In this document: one piece after another, positions 1 to 5,693 of the stretch
How the letters are laid out: the number at the start of each line of letters is the position of its first letter
Numbering within the stretch: the first letter of the stretch is position 1
Origin: an uncultured Erysipelotrichaceae bacterium
GTDB taxonomy: Bacteria > Bacillota_I > Bacilli_A > RF39 > UBA660
NCBI GenBank assembly: GCA_902773365.1
Contig: CACYEG010000010.1
Location: 1-8,348 of the forward strand
Reading direction: 5' to 3'
DNA: 8,348 bases
Program-made: the position numbers and the translations under genes
Notes under the pieces: model-generated
What the model was told of the DNA's origin: nothing
What the model saw: the letters and a program-made list of their open reading frames with translations, nothing else
Databases searched by the model: none

Positions 1-44
1 ATCATCAACATACACGCTAATAAAAATATTATTTTCTTCTTCAT
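1..44 (-). CDS. N-terminus of a probable exported protein (cut by window edge)
   Basis: Only the first 14 codons are inside the window, reading MKKKIIFLLACMLM. Two or three lysines followed by an uninterrupted hydrophobic run is the start of a signal peptide or N-terminal membrane anchor. The start is well supported: AGAAGGA lies five bases upstream of the ATG, and a promoter-like pair lies further upstream. A cysteine at residue 11 follows Leu-Leu-Ala and loosely resembles a lipobox, but the hydrophobic stretch before it is short for a lipoprotein, so the lipoprotein reading is weak. Function cannot be judged from this fragment. It follows the terminator of the surface-protein gene and appears to be transcribed separately in the same direction. 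Confidence 0.6.
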   Translation of the reverse strand, partial: MKKKIIFLLACMLM

Positions 45-71
45 CTTAATCCTTCTTTCTATTCTAAATAA

Positions 72-100
72 ATATTATCACTAAAACTAATTTTTGACAA
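72..100 (-). promoter_or_regulatory. Putative sigma-A promoter of the left-edge exported-protein gene
   Basis: On the minus strand TTGTCA (100-95, five of six matches to TTGACA) is followed after 17 bp by TAATAT (77-72, four of six matches to TATAAT). An overlapping GATAAT at 79-74 is closer to consensus but leaves a 15-bp spacer. The predicted start near 65 gives a leader of about 20 nt that includes the ribosome-binding site at 50-56. It lies between the preceding gene's terminator and this gene, where a promoter is needed. Confidence 0.5.
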
Positions 101-101
101 T

Positions 102-130
102 AAAAAGCTGAGTAGTTTTTTTAACTCAGT
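102..130 (-). terminator. Intrinsic terminator after the surface-protein gene
   Basis: On the minus strand CTGAGT (129-124) pairs perfectly with ACTCAG (113-108) across a 10-nt A-rich loop. One C then precedes a run of five T (106-102). The gene's TGA stop (128-126) is part of the upstream stem arm. On the plus strand the same hairpin is followed by TTTT, so it could work in both directions, although no plus-strand gene is seen arriving from the left. Confidence 0.7.
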
Positions 131-1703
131 TTTCCACCTTTTCAATATTTTTAATTCTTATTATAGTAGTAATACTTGCAACAATTAGTGTAAAGAATAC
201 TAATCCATAAGTAAGCATGTTATCTGCAGTCTTTGGATTCTTTATTTCTTGATTGTTTAAATCTATTAATTTCTTTGTAGTTCGCTCTAATCCTACTATA
301 CCATATTTACTTAGGTGTGTAGTATTAAATACGATATAGTCTCCATCCTCTTTTGCATTGATTAACTCTACTTTATTATCGTCATCTATATAGATTATCT
401 GATAATCGTTATATTTTTTTAACAAATCACTTAATTTGATTTTGATAGTGTACGTTCCATTTTCCATTGGTACTATTTTATTATCTTTATCTAACATATT
501 GATGTCATATAATTTAACTAAAATTTTATCAGTTTTAGCTGCTTCTCTACTAGCTTGCTCATCTGTTATATCTTCTGTTATATCATCCACACTTAGATGA
601 TAATTTGAATCAAATGCAACTGTAGATTCAAATACTATATTATCAGATTGTGTTACAGTTACTGTATCTAAATTGTTAGTTGATTCATCTTGCTTAGTTC
701 CTATTAAGTATGAACCCGTTTTTGTAAATGATCTTGGTAATTCTGTTTGTATGTTTTTATTTCCCCAGTCTTGAGTAATTTGCTCCAATATTGTTGTTGG
801 TTCTTTTGCAACGATGATACCACTGTTAATAAATCTAGATATAAGTTCTACTCTATAACTAGGAATACGGTATTCATCGGCATTATACTCTATAGGAAGA
901 ATTGTATCATTCAAACTGTATAATTCTGGTATATCAGACATCCATCTCGGATTACTATCTGCATATAAAACCTCTAGATCAGAATAATTCATAGTTGTCC
1001 CTGGTACCCCATAAAATAAACTATCTATACCCCTTCTAACATCTGCATCATTATATGTAATGTCTTGTAAATCACTTAATCTAAATCCATCTTCTGGAAC
1101 ATAAAGATTATATAAAAGTTCTCTATCGTTTATTCTTTCCAATTTAGTAATACAAGATTGACTAGTATTACCTCTTTTACTTTCGCGAAAGTTTAGCGAA
1201 TAAGTCCAACATTTGTAATATTGGTTGTCATCTAAATCTCTTTTCAATATATTAACCTTTTCTATTTCAAGCAAACCATTACCAATAACGCTTATAGGTT
1301 GATAAGTATATTTATCTTTTAGACAGTCTATACCATTATTACATCCAAAAGCAGAATACGCTATAGAATTTAATTCTTTAATAACATTATTTCCAGTTAT
1401 ATTAAATGTAAGTGGTTGTCCTTTATTAATATTATCTTCATAAATATTTATTGAGACGTTGCTATTATTTAGATATACAACATTATCCCTTATACTAAAA
1501 AACGTTCCATTATAATCTTCTAATGTTATTGGTAAACTGTTTTTGTATATCGCTGTATAGCAGGCATCAGGCTGGCCACTGGACATATCACATATTTGAA
1601 AAGCATTATTTATGTACTCACATGAATCACAAATGGCGAAAACATTGTTAAACAATAATATTCCAACTAGGCATATGAATATTCTTTTTATTTTACTTCT
1701 CAT
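126..1703 (-). CDS. Secreted, probably sortase-anchored surface protein with cysteine-rich N-terminal region; function unknown
   Basis: This is a 525-aa protein. Residues 1-23 form a signal peptide (basic MRSKIKR, then a hydrophobic core ending NVFA), with likely cleavage before ICDSC. The mature chain has eight cysteines, at about 25, 28, 38, 48, 121, 127, 165 and 184, and none in the last 340 residues, which suggests disulfides in a separate N-terminal domain. Residues 390-475 resemble the beta-rich membrane-proximal module seen in many Firmicute surface proteins (YIDDDNKVE...HLSKYGIVG). The C-terminus has the sorting-signal order: NPKTA at 489-493, hydrophobic helix about 499-515, then a charged tail. 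The start is the ATG at 1703 because AGAGGAG lies five bases upstream and the signal peptide begins there. A longer reading from a TTG at 1793 would begin inside the mutS terminator. I do not recognise the family of the N-terminal two thirds. Adhesion or binding is a guess from architecture only. Confidence 0.85.
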   Translation of the reverse strand: MRSKIKRIFICLVGILLFNNVFAICDSCEYINNAFQICDMSSGQPDACYTAIYKNSLPITLEDYNGTFFSIRDNVVYLNNSNVSINIYEDNINKGQPLTFNITGNNVIKELNSIAYSAFGCNNGIDCLKDKYTYQPISVIGNGLLEIEKVNILKRDLDDNQYYKCWTYSLNFRESKRGNTSQSCITKLERINDRELLYNLYVPEDGFRLSDLQDITYNDADVRRGIDSLFYGVPGTTMNYSDLEVLYADSNPRWMSDIPELYSLNDTILPIEYNADEYRIPSYRVELISRFINSGIIVAKEPTTILEQITQDWGNKNIQTELPRSFTKTGSYLIGTKQDESTNNLDTVTVTQSDNIVFESTVAFDSNYHLSVDDITEDITDEQASREAAKTDKILVKLYDINMLDKDNKIVPMENGTYTIKIKLSDLLKKYNDYQIIYIDDDNKVELINAKEDGDYIVFNTTHLSKYGIVGLERTTKKLIDLNNQEIKNPKTADNMLTYGLVFFTLIVASITTIIRIKNIEKVEN

Positions 1704-1708
1704 ATCTA

Positions 1709-1715
1709 CTCCTCT
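1709..1715 (-). promoter_or_regulatory. Ribosome-binding site fixing the surface-protein start
   Basis: AGAGGAG on the minus strand is a near-perfect Shine-Dalgarno sequence with a 5-nt gap to the ATG at 1703. It selects this ATG, the first codon of the signal peptide, over the upstream TTG at 1793. Confidence 0.85.
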
Positions 1716-1724
1716 ATCATACAG

Positions 1725-1743
1725 TTTTAGTATACTACTAAAA
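1725..1743. repeat. Inverted repeat over the -10 box of the surface-protein promoter
   Basis: TTTTAGTA (1725-1732) and TACTAAAA (1736-1743) are exact 8-bp inverted arms around a 3-bp centre. The minus-strand -10 hexamer TATACT (1734-1729) lies inside the repeat. This is the usual position for an operator bound by a dimeric repressor, but AT-rich DNA also yields such repeats by chance. No regulator is encoded in the window. Confidence 0.5.
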
Positions 1744-1757
1744 TATATAATAAACAA
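1729..1757 (-). promoter_or_regulatory. Putative sigma-A promoter of the surface-protein gene
   Basis: On the minus strand TTGTTT (1757-1752) is followed after 17 bp by TATACT (1734-1729, five of six matches to TATAAT). The -35 is weak, with three of six matches. A start near 1722 gives a leader of about 19 nt ending in the strong ribosome-binding site at 1709-1715. It lies downstream of the mutS terminator, so the gene is probably its own unit. Confidence 0.55.
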
Positions 1758-1777
1758 TGTTTCTTTACATTTTTTTG

Positions 1778-1803
1778 TAAATAAAAACGCCAAGTTGACG
1801 TCT
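1778..1803 (-). terminator. Weak intrinsic terminator at the end of mutS
   Basis: On the minus strand AGACGTC (1803-1797) can pair with GGCGTTT (1791-1785) around the loop AACTT, using two G-U pairs. The T run TTTTTATTT overlaps and follows the second arm. The stem begins within the TAG stop of mutS. The G-U pairs make it less stable than the other two terminators here, so some read-through into the surface gene is possible. Confidence 0.5.
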
Positions 1804-4321
1804 ATTTCATCATGTCTTTTAAAACATAAAGCATGTCCATCGCTTCTCTTGGTGTTATGGTATCTATATCTACTGCTTTTAAATATTCTTCGATTTTACT
1901 AAAGTTACTTTCGTTAAAATCAAAGCTTATTTGTTCTTTAATAATAGGTTTTTCTTTGTTTTCGTATACCGTTAAAATCTCATTAGCGCGCTTTATTATT
2001 TCATCAGGCATACCAGAAAGTTTTGCAACATGTATTCCATATGATTTATCTGCAAATCCGTCTTTGACCTTATGTAAGAAGACTATATTTCCATCATGTT
2101 CCTCTGCACCAACGTGAACATTTTTGATTCCCGTATTATCTTTTTCCATAGTTGTTAATTCATGATAGTGAGTTGAAAAAAGCGTTTTGCATCTGATTTT
2201 ATTTGTAATATACTCAAGTACAGATTGTGCAATGCTCATTCCATCATATGTGCTGGTTCCCCGACCGAGTTCGTCAAAAAGAATCAAACTGTCCTTTGTT
2301 GCGTTTTCTATCGCATTGTTGGCTTCTTTCATCTCTATCATGAAAGTTGAGTCTCCACTAACAAGGTCATCACTGGCACCAATACGCGTGAAAATCTTAT
2401 CGAAAATTGGTAATGATGCACTTTTTGCCGGAACAAACGATCCCATTTGAGCAAGTATAACAATAATTGCTAGTTCTCTCATATATGTACTCTTACCACT
2501 CATATTAGGGCCTGTAATTAAAAGAGTCGTGGTGTTTTCATCCATGATTACATCATTTGGTACATATTCTATTTTACTGACATGCTCGACAACTGGGTGT
2601 CTACCGTCTATTACTTCAATAATGTGATTATCGTTTAATGATGGCCTAACTAATTTTAAGTCCTCACTTGCTAAAGACAAACTCACTAGTGCATCTATTT
2701 CACTTATCGTATCTGCCATTTTATTTAACTCGTGAATACAGTTTTTTACTTTAAGTCTTATATCGATAAATAGTTGATATTCTAATTCTATTATTTTTTC
2801 TTCTGCGTTTAGAATTAAATCCTCTTTCTCTTTTAATTCTGGACTTATATATCTTTCTGCATTAACTAGTGTTTGTTTGCGCTCCCAACCCAATTCTGGT
2901 TTTATCTTATCGACGTTTCCTTTGGTTACCTCTATAAAGTAGCCAAATACTTTGTTGTAACCAACTCTAAGATTAGATATACCGGTTTTTTCTTGAGCAT
3001 CTTTTTCGATAGATGCGATAAAGTTTTTGCCACCCTTTCGTATTACCTTTAACTCATCTAACTCACTATTATACCCATCTTTAATTAACCCCCCGTCCCT
3101 TAAAGTGATTGGAGCTTCAGTGTTTATTGCGTTAGTGATGAGATTATATAAGTCAGTAAATTCTTCTATTTCGTAGCTAAATCCAATTGATTTAATAATT
3201 CGTTTTATATCAGGTAAAACTTTGAGAGAATTACAAAGTTGCAAAAGATCGCGTGCGTTTGCGCTACCGCAATTAACTTTCCCACAAAGTCTTTCGATAT
3301 CATATATTTCGTAGAGCAGATTCGCAAGTTCACTCCGTTCGATAAAGTTTTTATTAAGAACATCTATTTTATCATATCTATCACATATTTTAGTTTTATC
3401 TCTAAGTGGCTTTAGCATCCATCTTCTGAGTTTACGAGACCCCATACTTGTCTTGCATTTGTCAATTAACCACAATAAAGAGTTTTGTCTTTCTTTTAGT
3501 CTCAATGTTTCGAATAACTCCAAATTTCTTATTGTGTGGATGTCCATGCTAAGATATTCATCTGTATCGATAATATTGACCTTATTAAAATGCGATATAT
3601 CTTTAAGTTCTCGTACATTTAAATAATACAATAGATGTCTTAAACCTTTTTTCATCTTTGGATCTTGTACATCTTTTAATAAACTGTTATCTTCTATCAA
3701 ACCGGAATCTATAGTAATATCGATATTGTAAATATTTTTAAACAGATTAATATTCTCTATGGAGAATGAATCATCTACTACTAACTCTTTAAAGTTATTA
3801 TTAATTACGATATTAATTAAAGCATTGATGTTTTTTTCTATAGAAACGATATTTAATTCAGCAGTAGAGATATCTGCATATGTAACGACATAACTCGAGG
3901 GATACTCTAAAATACTACCTAAGTAGTTAAAATCTTTATTATCCAAATATTCTAAATCTGTCATAGTACCTTTACTAATAACTTCAGTAACTTCTCTTTT
4001 TACCATGCCTTTAGCATTTTTAGGATCCTCTGTTTGCTCACATATCGCGACTTTATATCCTTTACTTAATGCCTCTTTTATATAAGTCTTACTAGAATGA
4101 TGGGGAACACCACACATAGGTACTCTTTCCTTTAAACCGGCATTTTTTCCAGTTAAAGTTAAACCTAAAATTCTACTTGCAATACTGGCATCTTCAAAAA
4201 ACAGCTCATAGAAATCGCCTAATCTATAGAATAAAAGTGTATCCTGATAATTTGACTTAATATCGTAATATTGTTTCATCATCGGACTTAAATCTTCGTA
4301 GTTAATATCGCTCATCTTCAT
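1802..4321 (-). CDS. mutS: DNA mismatch repair ATPase MutS
   Basis: MutS dimers slide on DNA, recognise mispairs and small loops, and recruit MutL to start strand-specific repair. The 839-aa protein is full length for MutS1. The mismatch-reading Phe-x-Glu motif is F37-Y38-E39 in GDFYELF. The connector, lever and clamp regions occupy the middle. The ATPase domain has Walker A GPNMSGKS (604-611), Walker B LILFDE (679-684) and STHYHEL (716-722). Near the C-terminus QISFDF (797-802) resembles the beta-clamp binding peptide of B. subtilis MutS, and the last 20 residues keep the TPxEA...L..LK tail. The chosen start is the ATG at 4321, with GAGG eight bases upstream. A second ATG at 4315 is possible but less well spaced, and an upstream ATG at 4393 lies inside the tig terminator. 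MutL, often the next gene, is not here: a terminator and an unrelated gene follow. Confidence 0.97.
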   Translation of the reverse strand: MKMSDINYEDLSPMMKQYYDIKSNYQDTLLFYRLGDFYELFFEDASIASRILGLTLTGKNAGLKERVPMCGVPHHSSKTYIKEALSKGYKVAICEQTEDPKNAKGMVKREVTEVISKGTMTDLEYLDNKDFNYLGSILEYPSSYVVTYADISTAELNIVSIEKNINALINIVINNNFKELVVDDSFSIENINLFKNIYNIDITIDSGLIEDNSLLKDVQDPKMKKGLRHLLYYLNVRELKDISHFNKVNIIDTDEYLSMDIHTIRNLELFETLRLKERQNSLLWLIDKCKTSMGSRKLRRWMLKPLRDKTKICDRYDKIDVLNKNFIERSELANLLYEIYDIERLCGKVNCGSANARDLLQLCNSLKVLPDIKRIIKSIGFSYEIEEFTDLYNLITNAINTEAPITLRDGGLIKDGYNSELDELKVIRKGGKNFIASIEKDAQEKTGISNLRVGYNKVFGYFIEVTKGNVDKIKPELGWERKQTLVNAERYISPELKEKEDLILNAEEKIIELEYQLFIDIRLKVKNCIHELNKMADTISEIDALVSLSLASEDLKLVRPSLNDNHIIEVIDGRHPVVEHVSKIEYVPNDVIMDENTTTLLITGPNMSGKSTYMRELAIIVILAQMGSFVPAKSASLPIFDKIFTRIGASDDLVSGDSTFMIEMKEANNAIENATKDSLILFDELGRGTSTYDGMSIAQSVLEYITNKIRCKTLFSTHYHELTTMEKDNTGIKNVHVGAEEHDGNIVFLHKVKDGFADKSYGIHVAKLSGMPDEIIKRANEILTVYENKEKPIIKEQISFDFNESNFSKIEEYLKAVDIDTITPREAMDMLYVLKDMMK

Positions 4322-4329
4322 AATAAAAA

Positions 4330-4333
4330 CCTC
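4330..4333 (-). promoter_or_regulatory. Ribosome-binding site of mutS
   Basis: GAGG on the minus strand sits eight bases from the ATG at 4321 and fourteen from the ATG at 4315, which favours the former. It lies almost at the predicted 5' end of the transcript and immediately beside the palindrome at 4335-4354, so a protein bound there could affect transcription start directly. Confidence 0.65.
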
Positions 4334-4334
4334 G

Positions 4335-4354
4335 ATTTGTATTATAATACAAAT
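4335..4354. repeat. Perfect 20-bp palindrome covering the mutS -10 box
   Basis: ATTTGTATTA at 4335-4344 is followed immediately by its exact reverse complement at 4345-4354, giving uninterrupted two-fold symmetry. The centre ATTATAAT contains TATAAT on both strands, so the -10 element is built into the palindrome. It could be an operator for a dimeric repressor, or a chance product of AT-rich promoter DNA. The element itself is certain and its role is not. Confidence 0.6.
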
Positions 4355-4369
4355 GTTTTTTTTAGGAAA
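4341..4369 (-). promoter_or_regulatory. Putative sigma-A promoter of mutS
   Basis: A consensus -10 TATAAT (4346-4341, minus strand) lies between the tig terminator and mutS. At 17 bp upstream the -35 position holds only TTTCCT (4369-4364), three of six matches, and there is no TGn extension. Transcription from about 4334 would give a very short leader of about 13 nt carrying GAGG. The poor -35 suggests a weak or activated promoter. Confidence 0.5.
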
Positions 4370-4370
4370 G

Positions 4371-4395
4371 AAAAAATGCACAGGATTGTGCATTT
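4371..4395 (-). terminator. Strong intrinsic terminator after tig
   Basis: On the minus strand AAATGCACA (4395-4387) pairs perfectly with TGTGCATTT (4382-4374) around the 4-nt loop ATCC, and the second arm runs into six T (4376-4371). The first arm starts within the TAA stop of tig. It closes the transcription unit containing tig and separates it from mutS. The symmetric flanks could give some plus-strand activity. Confidence 0.85.
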
Positions 4396-5638
4396 AATTT
4401 TCTTCTAATATTTTTATTGCCTTATGGATTAATAAATCATATTTAACAACATCTAATCCACCGTACATCTCGATTATCTCATTTGCATTAGTACCATAAG
4501 TCTTAGCTTGTTCTTCGGCATGTGCCATAGCTTCTTCATCTGTTGTTTCTAGGTTTTCCTTTTCGATTATTTCATCCAATAAATATCTAGATTTAATACG
4601 GTTGATTGCCTCTGGTTTTGCTTGTTCATGGAAGGCTTCTTCAGTAATACCACTGAATTTGAAATAATTTTCAAGTGTTATTCCTTGCATCTCAAGTCTA
4701 TGAGATAAATCGTGCATCATTCTGTGAATTTCATCGTGAATTATTTCTTCGTTAATTTCTACAGTCATTTTCTCAATAGCGGCATTCATCAAATCGTCAA
4801 TATATTTGTCTTCGACTTCTTTGGACTTACGTTCTTTAATTTGTTCCTCAATTTTGGCTTTTAATTCCTCTTCTGTCTTAACATCGTCATATCCTAAATC
4901 TTTAAAGAATTCCTCATTTAGTTCTGGTAAAAGTCTTGTTCTAATTTCCTTAATTGTTACTTTGAACATTGCATCTTTACCTTTAAGGTTATCGACATAT
5001 TCGTCTGGGAATTTGACATTAATTTCTCTTGTTTCTCCCTTTTTAGCTCCAACTAATTGGCTTTCGAATCCAGGAATAAATGTATTTGATCCAATTTCAA
5101 GTGGATATTCTTCACCTTTTCCACCCTCGAACGCTTTACCATCGACAAATCCTTCAAAATCGATTACTGCAATGTTTCCTTCTTCAACATCACCATTTTC
5201 TTTTTCGACAATTTCGGCGAATCTATTTCTCAAAGAAGTTAGTTCATTTTCTATTTCTTCTTTAGTAACTTTTACTTCTCCCTTTTTTACACCGAGTTTT
5301 TTATAACTAGATATTTTAACCTCTGGTTTAGTAATAATAGTAAATTCCAATTCGACATGTTTTTCATCGATTCCTTTAATATCGACTTTAGGCTCACAAG
5401 CTGGAACCAATTTATTTTCTTCTAGTGCTTTTGTGTAAGCAGTCTCTAAAGCTTCATCAACTGAATCCATAAATAGTGATTCAATACCATATTTTTTTAG
5501 ATAAACATCTTTAGGCGCTTTACCTTTTCTAAAGCCTGAGATTGTAACTCCCTGATTTTTCTTTTTGAAGGTTGCATCTAAGATGTCGCTCCATTCTTTC
5601 CCTTCTACATTTATCGTTATATTATGTACGTTTTTCAT
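4394..5638 (-). CDS. tig: Trigger factor, ribosome-associated chaperone / peptidyl-prolyl isomerase
   Basis: Trigger factor binds ribosomal protein L23 beside the peptide exit and shields emerging chains. The 414-aa protein has the three family domains in order: an N-terminal ribosome-binding domain with the signature GFRKGKAP (35-42, containing the FRK contact), an FKBP-type isomerase domain at about 154-233, and a helical C-terminal chaperone domain at about 235-414. The ATG at 5638 is chosen because AAGGAG lies five bases upstream. A GTG at 5656 has no ribosome-binding site and nearly coincides with the predicted transcript start. With this start the protein lacks about eight residues before the signature compared with E. 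coli and B. subtilis, so the usual first strand is missing. It lies 32 bp after trmK, has its own promoter, and ends in a strong terminator. Confidence 0.97.
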   Translation of the reverse strand: MKNVHNITINVEGKEWSDILDATFKKKNQGVTISGFRKGKAPKDVYLKKYGIESLFMDSVDEALETAYTKALEENKLVPACEPKVDIKGIDEKHVELEFTIITKPEVKISSYKKLGVKKGEVKVTKEEIENELTSLRNRFAEIVEKENGDVEEGNIAVIDFEGFVDGKAFEGGKGEEYPLEIGSNTFIPGFESQLVGAKKGETREINVKFPDEYVDNLKGKDAMFKVTIKEIRTRLLPELNEEFFKDLGYDDVKTEEELKAKIEEQIKERKSKEVEDKYIDDLMNAAIEKMTVEINEEIIHDEIHRMMHDLSHRLEMQGITLENYFKFSGITEEAFHEQAKPEAINRIKSRYLLDEIIEKENLETTDEEAMAHAEEQAKTYGTNANEIIEMYGGLDVVKYDLLIHKAIKILEEN

Positions 5639-5643
5639 TTTTT

Positions 5644-5649
5644 CTCCTT
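5644..5649 (-). promoter_or_regulatory. Ribosome-binding site fixing the tig start
   Basis: AAGGAG on the minus strand with a 5-nt A-rich gap to the ATG at 5638. It sets the start and excludes the GTG at 5656, which lies upstream of this site. Confidence 0.85.
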
Positions 5650-5664
5650 CTTTCACGTGTTTTA

Positions 5665-5693
5665 ATTATATTATATATTTTGATTGTTTACAA
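5665..5693 (-). promoter_or_regulatory. Internal sigma-A promoter for tig
   Basis: On the minus strand TTGTAA (5693-5688, four of six matches to TTGACA) is followed after exactly 17 bp by a perfect TATAAT (5670-5665). The -35 and most of the spacer lie in the last codons of trmK, and the -10 lies just past its stop. A start near 5658 gives a leader of about 20 nt containing AAGGAG. Tig can therefore be made independently of the dnaG-rpoD-trmK transcript, although no terminator prevents read-through from it. Confidence 0.65.

Noticed and set aside
1..44. Lipobox (LLAC) in the left-edge protein
   Set aside because: The cysteine is at residue 11 after only about six hydrophobic residues, which is short for a lipoprotein signal, and the sequence ends too soon to judge.
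1764..1781. Inverted repeat TTTACA-TTTTTT-TGTAAA just after the mutS terminator
   Set aside because: Six A/T-rich base pairs with a homopolymer loop are too weak and too likely by chance in this DNA to call a regulatory hairpin, although it might assist termination.
1704..1793. Longer surface-protein reading starting at TTG 1793
   Set aside because: It begins inside the mutS terminator, has no ribosome-binding site, and would put 30 residues before an otherwise ideal signal peptide.
1612..1902. Plus-strand 96-codon open frame rich in hydrophobic residues across the mutS / surface-protein gap
   Set aside because: It is antisense to the signal-peptide region and the mutS end, lacks a convincing ribosome-binding site, and its hydrophobicity follows from AT-rich antisense codons.
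4322..4393. Longer mutS reading starting at the ATG at 4393
   Set aside because: That ATG is inside the tig terminator hairpin and upstream of the predicted mutS transcript start, and the extra 24 residues resemble nothing in MutS.
4806..5306. Plus-strand 166-codon open frame opposite tig
   Set aside because: It lies wholly within a certain gene, its serine- and proline-rich composition is what the reverse complement of a lysine- and glutamate-rich protein gives, and no promoter or known motif is seen.
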